A DNA stretch of 64,000 bases from Verrucomicrobiota bacterium (GTDB lineage Bacteria > Verrucomicrobiota > Verrucomicrobiia > Verrucomicrobiales > Verrucomicrobiaceae), in contig JANYCZ010000008.1 in NCBI GenBank assembly GCA_025360015.1, positions 124,001-188,000 of the forward strand, given 5' to 3'. The notes beneath the pieces are model-generated. The model was given only the letters and a program-made list of their open reading frames with translations. It ran no database searches and was not told the DNA's origin. A program made the translations under genes and the position numbers. Positions 27,374-36,195 of the stretch are shown here, one piece after another (within the stretch, counting starts at the first letter, position 1; every line of letters begins with the position of its first letter).

Positions 27374-28518
27374 GGGGGTGGCTTCAGGTTCACGGTTTGC
27401 AGTGCGGCGGCGAAGTCGGCGACAAAGGCGTCGATGATGGGGCGGGTGACATGCGGCATGACAATCATGTGGCCGATGTTTTTGCGCGGTGCGATGGTCC
27501 ACCGCTCCATCATGGACGGCGGCGGTTTGGGAAACACGACCGTGACGGAGTTCGGGTGGCGCCAGGCTTCGATGCCATGAGCGAGGAACTGCTGCACGGC
27601 ATACGCGGCATTGCCCAGGCAGGTTTGCACCACGTCTCGCAGTCCGGCGTCCCCCAGCGTGCGCAGCCGGTGCCAGAGCAGCAGCGGAGAAAAGCCACTG
27701 CGAGAGCCGGCGATGGTGGTGTCCAGCGCGCCAATGTATTCGATCGAACGCGCGATGCGGTCCACATGCGCCTTGCGTGCGATCACCACGCCGCAGGGCA
27801 CCGGCGAGCCAAGCATCTTGTGCCCGCTGATGGAGATGCTGTCCGCGCCATGCGCGAAGTTCCAGGGCTGCGGCTCATCGACAAAGGGCAGGATCATGCC
27901 GCTGAGGGCCGCATCGGCATGGATGTAGGCGCTGCCGATGGCGAGGTCATCCAGGATGGCGCGGATCTGCGCCAGATCATCCACCGCGCCTTTCATCGTG
28001 GTGCCGATGTTGGCGAAAATGATGGGCGGCACATCGCGGTGAATGCGCAGCGTCTCGCGCAGGTCGGCGTAGTCCATCTGGCCGTCCGGCTGGCTCTTGA
28101 TCATGATGTTGCGCGTGTGCTGGAGGCGCAAAACTTTGACCACGCTGTAATGCGTGTCCTCGCTGAAGTAGCAGATGCCCTCCGGGAACAGCTCACGCGC
28201 CACGTAGAGGCCGTACATGTTTCCCTCCGTGCCACCGCTGGTCACGTAGCCCCACCATTCATCCGCAGGCGCACGCGTGAAGCGCGCGAAGTCCGCCAGC
28301 ACCTCGCGCTCAAACTCCATGGTGTTGAGCCGGTAGTTCGTGCCGTGAAAGGGATCGCCGACGTTGTTGATGCTGAAATCGAGGAAGCGAAACAGCTCCG
28401 AGTAATCAAACGCCTGGTTCGTCGGATAGCCGACGTTGCGCGTGCTGCACACACGCAGCCGCTCGTACAGGTCATCGAGCCGCTGCTGGTCTGCGGGACT
28501 GAGGTTGGAAGAAGTCAC
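27370..28518 (-). CDS. hdc: PLP-dependent histidine decarboxylase
   Basis: A 382-residue group II PLP decarboxylase. The family's start (RNVGYPTNQAFDYSELFRFL), substrate region (SINNVGDPF), TSGGTEGNMYGLYVARELFP, DTHYSVVKVLRL, the cofactor Asp in YIHADAALSGMILPF and Schiff-base Lys in ISISGHKMLGSPVPCG match bacterial histidine decarboxylases of the Morganella type. The start used is GTG 28518; a TTG at 28557 would add 13 residues. The product would be histamine, although related serine decarboxylases share much of this sequence. It is coupled to the ACT-domain gene. Confidence 0.85.
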   Translation of the reverse strand: MTSSNLSPADQQRLDDLYERLRVCSTRNVGYPTNQAFDYSELFRFLDFSINNVGDPFHGTNYRLNTMEFEREVLADFARFTRAPADEWWGYVTSGGTEGNMYGLYVARELFPEGICYFSEDTHYSVVKVLRLQHTRNIMIKSQPDGQMDYADLRETLRIHRDVPPIIFANIGTTMKGAVDDLAQIRAILDDLAIGSAYIHADAALSGMILPFVDEPQPWNFAHGADSISISGHKMLGSPVPCGVVIARKAHVDRIARSIEYIGALDTTIAGSRSGFSPLLLWHRLRTLGDAGLRDVVQTCLGNAAYAVQQFLAHGIEAWRHPNSVTVVFPKPPPSMMERWTIAPRKNIGHMIVMPHVTRPIIDAFVADFAAALQTVNLKPPP

Positions 28519-28563
28519 AGCAAGGATAATACTCCCAGAAAGCTCCTCTGGATGCAAGCCCCC

Positions 28564-31500
28564 TCACGGAGGAGCCGTCACCTTCAGGTGTACAAAGCGG
28601 TGGCCTGAGCTGCCGGCAGGCAGCGTGGCCTTCACCTGCTGCACGGTGCCATCGAAGGATACAACCGTCTGGCTCACACCGGTGGTCTGCCAGTCATTGG
28701 CCAGTGTATCGCTCCATTCCACGGTGAAGATGGTCCCGGCATAGAATGCACTCAGGCTGCGATTGTAGGTGAACTCCACATTTGTCCCGTTGATCACCGC
28801 GCTGGCAGGCAGGCTGCTTGCGGCAGCTGGGTTTAAGTTGCAGGCCCACTCGATCAGGTTGGGCAGTCCGTCGTGGTCAAAATCAAACGTGTCCGCCCCA
28901 TTGCCCGAGTTGGCGGTGTCACCGAAATACTGCTGCCTCCAGGTTCCGACAGTGATGATTCCCGCGCCGGAGAGATTGATGTCGAAAGGAATTCTGGTCC
29001 CGCTCTCGTTGCTGGAAAGGTGAATGGCCGCGTTGCATGCGCCAAGTGCATGAGGCGCAAGGGTCACGCTGAAGGTGAGGCTGGTGCCGCCCGCTGGCAG
29101 GTTCGCAGTACTCAGGGCGCTTACGATGTAGTCGGTGGCATTCGCACCGTCCAGGCTCAGCGTGAGACCGGTCAGGTCCACATTGCCAGAGTTGGTCACG
29201 GTGAATATCGGTATGTAGCTGCTGCTAGTACCTACCGTCACCCCGCCAAGACCTAGGGTGCCGCCATCAGCGAGTGCGTTCGAGAGTCCGTTCCAGTAGG
29301 ACACTGAGATGTCGGCATAGGGCTGCTGATCTGAACCCAGATTGGGCGTGCTGGAAGGGCGCAGGTCACCGTCGTAATCATCAGTGTATCCATAGACGGG
29401 AATGCCTGTGGCATTGACCAAAGCATTGCCTCCGGGAACGAGATGCAGATCGCCGTGAGCGGCATCGACGAACATTGCCGTGCTGAAATTACCAGTGCCT
29501 GCGATGCCAGCCTGCGAGTTGCTGTCAAACTTGAAGCTCTGCCAGGTGGCAAAGCTCATGCCCGAGGATAAGTAGTACATAAATTCCGAGGCATTCGCCC
29601 CGGTTCCAGAATAGACGTTGTTGCTGAACGCAGTGGCAGACTGCGGGGATCGACCGCCGAAGGCGTAGTGGCTGACGGCGCCGCCAATGCGGAAGTTCAA
29701 AAACAGATTGTTATGCGCAGAGTAAGTAACAGTGCTCTGGTTCAAATCTGCCCATGAGCTGCGGCTGCCGCTTTCACTGCCGCCGACGACGACGCTGTTG
29801 AAATAGGCATAGATCCAGCCGGGAGCGGAAGTGCCGGTGGTTTTGCTGAAGATGCCATAGAGACTCGTGCTCATGGCCACAGCAGGACTGAGAGTGATCT
29901 GGTTGTTCACCACATAGGCAATAAAGCTGGGGGGTATGCCCTGATTGGCATAGATGCCATACACGGACGTCGTCGCGGGATTCACGTTCAGTGCTGTGAT
30001 GCGGTTGCCATTGATCATGGTAGAGGTGGAGCCTGTACAACTAATGCCGATGCTCTGCGTGGCAGTGGTGAGCAAATCATGGATGAAGTTCCCCGTGATG
30101 AGATGCGTGCCTCCGCCCGCAATGGCGATGCCCGTGTTGTTGCTGGTTGCGGCGTTCACTTCGTAGATGTTGTTGCCGGAGATTGTCCAAGGGCCGCTGC
30201 CACTCGACGGGATGGAAATGCCCTGCTGGTTGAAGTTGAACAGTTCGTTGTTCGAGACGGTGTTACCGGAACTGCTGACGCTGCTGCTGGCAACTCCGAT
30301 CAACTTGCTGGGCACCCCTGCAGTGGTGCTCAGGTCGCGCACCTGACAGCCGGTGATGAGGTTGCTGTTGTTTCCCGTCGTCACGGCAGCGCTGAAGCCG
30401 ATAACACCCAGCGAGGTGCTCGTGGTCGCACCTTCCACGACGCAGTTGCTCACGGTGTTGCCGGAGGCATCGTTGGCAAAGCGGAGGGTGCAGGCCGAAG
30501 TGCCTGTGCTCAGGTTGCGGAAAGTCAGGTAACGCCCGCTGCCGCCGAAGCTGCCGTCGATGATGACGCGGTCGGCCCCGTTGAGTGTGATGAGGCCGGC
30601 GTTCACATTGCCTGAGATGGTCCGCATGGTCGCGCTGTCTGGCTTGAGGGTGAGGGTGTAGCCTCCCGAGCCTTCTTCCAGCCATGGATTCAATGAGACG
30701 GTACCGTCCTCGATCACGTCACTCGCCAGTTTGACGACGACATTGCCGGTGAGCACGGCGCCATTGATCGCGGCAAAGAGTCCGCCCGCGCCGCTGAGGC
30801 TGGCATAGTCGCCGCCGCTGCCCACGGTCTTCGTACCGCTGATGCTGGGGAGGATGTTGAAGCTGTTCACGCCCGCACCGGGTTTGGCGCTCACGTTTTG
30901 CACTGGCGGACTGGCTGAGGCTGACGCTCCGGCGGGTCCGGAGGCAAGATTGCTCGCGGCGTCCTGCGCAACAACGAAGTATTGAACGGTGTCACCGGCA
31001 GAAGCGCTGCCGCCATACAGCAATGTGTAATCCATGATGAAGCTGTAGGGGCTGGTGGCATTTGTGGCTGTAACGTATTTCCAGCCATTGCCGCTGGCGT
31101 CATTGGCCACGCCGAAGACGTCGGCATCCGTGAGCTTTTTGAAGTAGAGGCGCGGGGAGTTCGCACCGCCGGCCACGCTGCCACTGTTGTCCTGGATGGT
31201 GGCCCAACCGGTGAGCAAACGGCTGGCTGTGCTGCCGTTGATGAGCGGCGGACAGCTGATAACAGGCGCATAAATGTCCCCGCTTGATGAAGTGAAGTTT
31301 CCGGCGTCCGCACCGATGTCGGCGGGTGTGCGAGTGCTGCGTGTCTGGCCGTCGAAATCATCCGTCACGCTGGCGGGTGCCTGGGTCAGGGCGTCGGTAA
31401 GCGGGGTGCCGCCCCCCTCTGCCGGATTGCTCGCCTGCAGGTGCAGGTCAAACGTGGAGGCAGTGCCGGTGGGATTGATGAAGAGCGGATCCACCACGGC

Positions 31501-33744
31501 GCTGGAAACATCCTGTCCAGTCGCGGCCCGCCAGGCAGCGAAGGTGGGGGCGTCGGTGCCGTTGAACTGGCCGACCATGCCGCCTGTGCCATTGGCCAGG
31601 AGGATGTTGCCACCAGCCGTTAACCCGGCGGGATTCGCGACGGTGCCGCCGTAGCGGGCGGCGTAGTGCCGGCCAGTACCGCCACCGTTACTGCGGGCGT
31701 TGACAAAGATATTGTTTTGATAGGTGTGGGCACTGGTCACGCTGGTGGTGCCATCGAACGCGAAGGTGCTGGCAGTTCCGGAGATCTGTGTGCCGCCGAT
31801 ATAGACAGTGTTGTGGTAGAAATTCCGGCCCGCAGGCGTGCCATTGTCACAAATACCGCAGATAATAGATGCTCGCGCCGTTGCTGTCCCGCTCGAATCC
31901 AAGCCCAAGCGCACCACGTTGTTCTGCGCGGTGAAAGAACGACTGCCTAAATTCATTCCATACACCTGCGACGATGCGCTGGTCGAGGAGACCGCGAGGC
32001 TGTGTACCAGATTCCGCGAAATCACGGTGCTGCCACCGCTGTAGTAAATGCCAGTCACGCACACCGGCACCGAAGCCGTCGTGCTCGCAAGTGAATGCAC
32101 GACATTTTGCGACACCGTCTGCCCCCCGAGATCACTGCGGATCATGATGCCGCTCGCGGCTTGCGTGTAGTCGGTGGCAGTGCTCGTGCTAGTCGTTGAA
32201 AAGTTGCTCACCACATTTCCGGTGACAGTATTGGATCCTGAATAGGTTTCGATCCCGAGGACATATCCCGCACCGATAGTATTGTTGTTAAAATTGGCCA
32301 CCGTGTTGTCTGCGATGGTCGCACCGTCAGTTGAACACAGGATGCCGATGACCGTCTGGCTGGAAATAGTCGAGGTGGCGGCGTTGATGCTGTTGGCCGT
32401 GGTGGCACTGCCCACGATGTTGTTGCGGATGGTTGGCGTCCCTTGCAGGGTGTAGATGCCAGTGAGCGAAGCACCAATATTAGTGGCCGAGGCATTCACC
32501 GTCATGGAGCCGATGGTGTTGTTGCAGATGCTGATTGTATACGACTCATCGGAGGCGATGCCAAAAGTGGTGCCACCACTTCCTGAGGTGGTAGTTGTTA
32601 CCGACCCCGTGCCGGTACCGCTGCCAATGGTGTTTCCCACCACAGTACCAACATTTACGGCCCCTCCTAGCACATAAATTCCGCTCCACACGCCTGGGTG
32701 ACCGATCGAGGCGTAGGAACTCGTCCATACGAAATTCTGGATGGTGTTTCCCTGCACGCTGCTCGGCGTGCTGGTGCTGACAAACAGCTGAATGCCCTGA
32801 AACTGATACGCGGCCGCAGTGCCGGTCGTGGTCCAGGGCGTGCCGCCTGCGTTCGGCGTACTGCCGCCGATAAAGTTTCCACTCACGACGAAGTTATTGC
32901 CTGACGCATCATTGAGGTAGGCGTTGAGGTAGATGGCCCGGACATTGGCCGCCACTGCCGCACGGCTGGCGGTCTGGTAGAAGCTGTTGCCGGTGAGGGT
33001 CCAGCCGGTGTTCCCGCCATCGAGCCGCACGCCTGCCGCATCCAGAGCAGTGGCGGCGTAGAAATTGTATACGTTGCAATTGGAGACGGTGTTGCCGCTG
33101 TTGTTTTGCGCCGTGGTGCCATTGGAGCCAAGCGCGTAGAGACCGTTGGCGGGAGTGGTCGCACCATCACAAAGGTCGCAATGATCCAGGGTGTTGTTGT
33201 CATTGCCATTCACGCCCGTGGTGGTGCTGAAGAAGACCGTGCCTCTGTTGGCGCTGGTGTTCACGCCTTGAAGCGTGGTGTATTGGATTGCGTTGCCGCT
33301 GGCCTCGTTGATGTAGCGTAAAGCCACGCCAGACGTGCTGGTGTTGGCGATGGTGAGCTGTTTCGCCGTCCCCACGCCGCCGGGGCGGCCGTCAATCGTT
33401 ACATACTGTGCACCATTCAAATCCACCGTGGCCGCCGTGGTGTCCGCGCTGGAGATGGAGAGTGCCGTCGCGCCGGTCTGCGGACGAAGGGTCACCGTAT
33501 TTATGGCGCTGGTGCCGAGATTGGTGAAGACGAGCGGGAAGGTCTCGACGCTACTCACGTAGCTGGCCTGCAACTCCAGCACCAGCGCCCCGCCAAGCGT
33601 CTGGGCCTGCACATCCGCAACAGCCGCGCCAATGCTCAGGTAGTCTCCTGCAGGGCCGATGGACCTGATGCCGGAGAGCGGGGTGCCCTGTGCTGGCAAC
33701 ACGAACAATAGCAGGACAAGCGCCCGCACAATAAGCGTACTCAT
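28564..33744 (-). CDS. Giant secreted beta-helix protein
   Basis: A 1,726-residue protein whose start is the ATG giving a signal peptide (MSTLIVRALVLLLFVLPAQG). It contains two large right-handed parallel beta-helix regions (roughly residues 25-830 and 960-1450) rich in GNT-x-x-N and N-N ladders. Each opens with a similar block (GDYLSIGAAVADV; GDYASLSGAGGLFAAI), showing internal duplication. An ASPM/Hydin-like choice-of-anchor domain (IFTVTNSGNVDLTGLTLSLD) follows, then a carboxy-terminal module with WRQQYFGDT and DFDHDGLPNLIEWACNLNP that matches the end of the protein at 2-3484. No autotransporter barrel or LPXTG-type anchor is present. It is probably an adhesin or surface glycan-binding protein; any lyase activity is speculative. 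Confidence 0.85.
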   Translation of the reverse strand: MSTLIVRALVLLLFVLPAQGTPLSGIRSIGPAGDYLSIGAAVADVQAQTLGGALVLELQASYVSSVETFPLVFTNLGTSAINTVTLRPQTGATALSISSADTTAATVDLNGAQYVTIDGRPGGVGTAKQLTIANTSTSGVALRYINEASGNAIQYTTLQGVNTSANRGTVFFSTTTGVNGNDNNTLDHCDLCDGATTPANGLYALGSNGTTAQNNSGNTVSNCNVYNFYAATALDAAGVRLDGGNTGWTLTGNSFYQTASRAAVAANVRAIYLNAYLNDASGNNFVVSGNFIGGSTPNAGGTPWTTTGTAAAYQFQGIQLFVSTSTPSSVQGNTIQNFVWTSSYASIGHPGVWSGIYVLGGAVNVGTVVGNTIGSGTGTGSVTTTTSGSGGTTFGIASDESYTISICNNTIGSMTVNASATNIGASLTGIYTLQGTPTIRNNIVGSATTANSINAATSTISSQTVIGILCSTDGATIADNTVANFNNNTIGAGYVLGIETYSGSNTVTGNVVSNFSTTSTSTATDYTQAASGIMIRSDLGGQTVSQNVVHSLASTTASVPVCVTGIYYSGGSTVISRNLVHSLAVSSTSASSQVYGMNLGSRSFTAQNNVVRLGLDSSGTATARASIICGICDNGTPAGRNFYHNTVYIGGTQISGTASTFAFDGTTSVTSAHTYQNNIFVNARSNGGGTGRHYAARYGGTVANPAGLTAGGNILLANGTGGMVGQFNGTDAPTFAAWRAATGQDVSSAVVDPLFINPTGTASTFDLHLQASNPAEGGGTPLTDALTQAPASVTDDFDGQTRSTRTPADIGADAGNFTSSSGDIYAPVISCPPLINGSTASRLLTGWATIQDNSGSVAGGANSPRLYFKKLTDADVFGVANDASGNGWKYVTATNATSPYSFIMDYTLLYGGSASAGDTVQYFVVAQDAASNLASGPAGASASASPPVQNVSAKPGAGVNSFNILPSISGTKTVGSGGDYASLSGAGGLFAAINGAVLTGNVVVKLASDVIEDGTVSLNPWLEEGSGGYTLTLKPDSATMRTISGNVNAGLITLNGADRVIIDGSFGGSGRYLTFRNLSTGTSACTLRFANDASGNTVSNCVVEGATTSTSLGVIGFSAAVTTGNNSNLITGCQVRDLSTTAGVPSKLIGVASSSVSSSGNTVSNNELFNFNQQGISIPSSGSGPWTISGNNIYEVNAATSNNTGIAIAGGGTHLITGNFIHDLLTTATQSIGISCTGSTSTMINGNRITALNVNPATTSVYGIYANQGIPPSFIAYVVNNQITLSPAVAMSTSLYGIFSKTTGTSAPGWIYAYFNSVVVGGSESGSRSSWADLNQSTVTYSAHNNLFLNFRIGGAVSHYAFGGRSPQSATAFSNNVYSGTGANASEFMYYLSSGMSFATWQSFKFDSNSQAGIAGTGNFSTAMFVDAAHGDLHLVPGGNALVNATGIPVYGYTDDYDGDLRPSSTPNLGSDQQPYADISVSYWNGLSNALADGGTLGLGGVTVGTSSSYIPIFTVTNSGNVDLTGLTLSLDGANATDYIVSALSTANLPAGGTSLTFSVTLAPHALGACNAAIHLSSNESGTRIPFDINLSGAGIITVGTWRQQYFGDTANSGNGADTFDFDHDGLPNLIEWACNLNPAAASSLPASAVINGTNVEFTYNRSLSAFYAGTIFTVEWSDTLANDWQTTGVSQTVVSFDGTVQQVKATLPAGSSGHRFVHLKVTAPP

Positions 33745-33755
33745 GGGATGAACCG

Positions 33756-33783
33756 AAAAAATTAAGGGCCGTCTCTTAGGCCC
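33756..33783 (-). terminator. Terminator-like hairpin just before the beta-helix gene
   Basis: On the minus strand, GGGCC, an 8-base loop and GGCCC are followed by TTAATTTTTT. This looks like an intrinsic terminator, yet it lies 11 bases upstream of the beta-helix ATG. It could end lepA transcription or act as an attenuator in the beta-helix leader. The stem is only five GC pairs. Confidence 0.45.
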
Positions 33784-33988
33784 ATTCCACCTCGGAAATG
33801 TGCCTAGATAACTTGGAAAGGATACGGTGCATAACGAGTGAAAGCATGCCTGTCGAACATCAAAATCACTCAAAAAAGCAACAGAGAGAAAACGCACCAG
33901 ATCAGAGCACGATAAACCGGCAGGCGGCAGCCGCCTTCGCAAACAACCCATGAAGCCAGGAAACGGACGGCGGGTGCTTTGCCGCAGC

Positions 33989-35785
33989 TCAGTTGTTCTT
34001 CAGCACCTCAATGAACGCTTCCTGCGGGATGTTCACGCGGCCGATGGCTTTCATCTTTTTCTTACCTTCCTTCTGCTTGTCGAGGAGCTTGCGTTTGCGG
34101 GAAATGTCCCCGCCGTAGCATTTGGCGGTCACGTCTTTGCGCATGGCGCTGATGCTCTCACGGGCGATGACCTTGCCGCCGATGGCGGCCTGGATGGCGA
34201 CGACGAAGAGCTGCTGGGGGATGACTTCCTTGAGCTTGGCACAGAGCTGGCGGCCACGGCTCTCAGCCTTGCTGCGGTGGACGATGCAGGAGAAGGCATC
34301 CACGGGCTCGCTGGCGATGAGGATGTCCATCTTGACGAGCTCGGCGGCCTGGGTGCCGGCGTGTTCATACTCCATGCTGCCGTAACCACGGGTCATGGAC
34401 TTGAGCTTGTCGTTGAAGTCCACGAGGATCTCGTTCAGTGGCAATACCGTGTGCAGCAGCACGCGGCGGTCGTCAAGTGTCTCGGTGTTGTTCACCACGC
34501 CGCGCTTGTCCATGACGAGCTGCATGATGTCTCCAATGTTCTCGTTCGGGATCATGACGTTCACCTTCACGATTGGCTCACGGATCTCGTCGATCTCCGC
34601 CTGCGGCGGAAGGAAGGTGGGATTGTCCACCTTGAGCACGGTGCCGTCGGTCTTCCTCACATCGTAAATGACGGACGGATAGGTCGAGATGACGTCCATG
34701 TCGAACTCACGGCGCAGGCGCTCCTGGACGATTTCCATGTGCAGCAGTCCGAGGAACCCGCAGCGGAAGCCGAAGCCGAGGGCGGCGGAGCTTTCTGCCA
34801 TGAAGGTGAAGGCGGCGTCGTTGATCTGGAGCTTGCCGACGGCGAGCTTCAGGGCCTCGAAGTCGTCCGTGCTGACGGGATAGATGCCACTGAAGACGAG
34901 GGGGTGGATCTCCTTGAAGCCGGGGAGTGCCTCAGGGGCAGGCTTGCGGCTCTCGGTGAGCGTGTCGCCGATCTTCACGTCAGCGGTCGTTTTGACGTTG
35001 GCGATGATGTAACCGACATCGCCAGCCTCCAGCTTTTCACAGGGGACCATCTTGGGGCGGAAGGTGCCGAGATCCTTGATTTCGGAATCGTTGCCTGAGG
35101 CCATCAGGCGCACCTTTTGACCACGCACGATGGTGCCGGACATGACGCGGACATAACTGACAACTCCGCGATACGGATCGAAGATCGAATCGAACACCGA
35201 AGCCCGCAGGTAGCCGTCGCCGGGATCTGTCGGCGCTGGGATGAAGGCGACGATGGCCTCCAAAATGTCCTCAATGCCGATGCCCATCTTCGCACTGGCA
35301 GGCACAGCCTCATCGGAAGAGAGCTGCAGGATGTCCTCAAGCTGGCGCTTCACCTTTTCGACGTCGGCGCTCGGGAGGTCAATTTTGTTGATGATGGGGA
35401 CGACATGCAGCTTCTGCTGCATGGCGAGGTTCAAATTTGCGACCGTCTGCGCCTCCACCCCCTGGGAGGCATCCACCAGCAGGAGCGCGCCTTCACAAGC
35501 AGCCAGCGAACGGCTGACCTCGTAGCTGAAATCAACGTGGCCGGGGGTGTCGAGCAGGTTGAGCTTGTACATCTGGCCGTCCTTGGCCTTGTAGTTCATG
35601 CACACCGGATGCGCCTTGATGGTGATCCCGCGCTCGCGCTCCAGATCCATCGAGTCAAGCAGCTGGTCCTGCTGCTGGCGTACGGTGATGGTTTGCGTGA
35701 ATTCCAGCAGACGGTCAGAAAGTGTGGTCTTCCCGTGGTCGATGTGGGCGATGATGGAGAAATTGCGGGTGCGGGAGATGGACAT
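33989..35785 (-). CDS. lepA: Elongation factor 4 (LepA), back-translocating GTPase
   Basis: A 598-residue translational GTPase. The G1 loop AHIDHGKTTLSDRLLE, the switch region ERERGITIKAHPV, G3 LDTPGHVDF and G4 NKIDLPSA are intact. The LepA-specific carboxy-terminal domain is present (RMKAIGRVNIPQEAFIEVL read here as KKMKAIGRVNIPQEAF). The length is normal. LepA binds ribosomes and helps translation or ribosome biogenesis under stress. It is not followed by lepB as in E. coli; signal peptidase is encoded about 7 kb away. Confidence 0.97.
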   Translation of the reverse strand: MSISRTRNFSIIAHIDHGKTTLSDRLLEFTQTITVRQQQDQLLDSMDLERERGITIKAHPVCMNYKAKDGQMYKLNLLDTPGHVDFSYEVSRSLAACEGALLLVDASQGVEAQTVANLNLAMQQKLHVVPIINKIDLPSADVEKVKRQLEDILQLSSDEAVPASAKMGIGIEDILEAIVAFIPAPTDPGDGYLRASVFDSIFDPYRGVVSYVRVMSGTIVRGQKVRLMASGNDSEIKDLGTFRPKMVPCEKLEAGDVGYIIANVKTTADVKIGDTLTESRKPAPEALPGFKEIHPLVFSGIYPVSTDDFEALKLAVGKLQINDAAFTFMAESSAALGFGFRCGFLGLLHMEIVQERLRREFDMDVISTYPSVIYDVRKTDGTVLKVDNPTFLPPQAEIDEIREPIVKVNVMIPNENIGDIMQLVMDKRGVVNNTETLDDRRVLLHTVLPLNEILVDFNDKLKSMTRGYGSMEYEHAGTQAAELVKMDILIASEPVDAFSCIVHRSKAESRGRQLCAKLKEVIPQQLFVVAIQAAIGGKVIARESISAMRKDVTAKCYGGDISRKRKLLDKQKEGKKKMKAIGRVNIPQEAFIEVLKNN

Positions 35786-35881
35786 TCAGTTGGCGTGGCG
35801 GGGGTGGCGTATCTAGTCCAGCGGCGGGAAGAAAGCAATTCCGATGCTTGAAGCCCGTCGCTTGGCGTCGGATGCTGGCCC

Positions 35882-36187
35882 ATGAAACCGGAACTTTTGA
35901 GCGAAGAAGGCGTCCAGCAGCAGATGACCGCCCTGCCCGGCTGGCAGATCGAGAGCCGCGAACTGGTGAAAGAGTTCCGGTTTGCCAGTTATCTGGCAGG
36001 CATTGAATTTGTCCGCCATGTCGCGGTTTTAGCTGAAGCGATGAATCACCATCCTGATCTGGTCGTCGGCTGGCGCAAGGTCACTGTGCGGCTGAGCACC
36101 CACAGCGCCGGCGGATTGACCCGGCTGGATTTCGAACTGGCCGGTCAAATCACGGCGGTCGAATCCACCCCGGCCGCCCTCACCTGA
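35882..36187 (+). CDS. Pterin-4a-carbinolamine dehydratase family protein
   Basis: A 101-residue protein with the small alpha/beta fold of PCD/DCoH. The active-site histidines lie in AMNHHPDLVVGWRKVTVRL, and the downstream THSAGGLTRLDFELA is family-typical. It recycles the 4a-hydroxytetrahydropterin formed by aromatic amino-acid hydroxylases; many bacteria use it for molybdopterin or without any hydroxylase. It lies between divergent lepA and convergent secretin genes with no pathway neighbours. Confidence 0.88.
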   Translation: MKPELLSEEGVQQQMTALPGWQIESRELVKEFRFASYLAGIEFVRHVAVLAEAMNHHPDLVVGWRKVTVRLSTHSAGGLTRLDFELAGQITAVESTPAALT

Positions 36188-36195
36188 ACACAGAC

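Noticed and set aside
33950..35098. 382-codon open frame opposite lepA
   Set aside because: Shadow of LepA; no recognisable domain.
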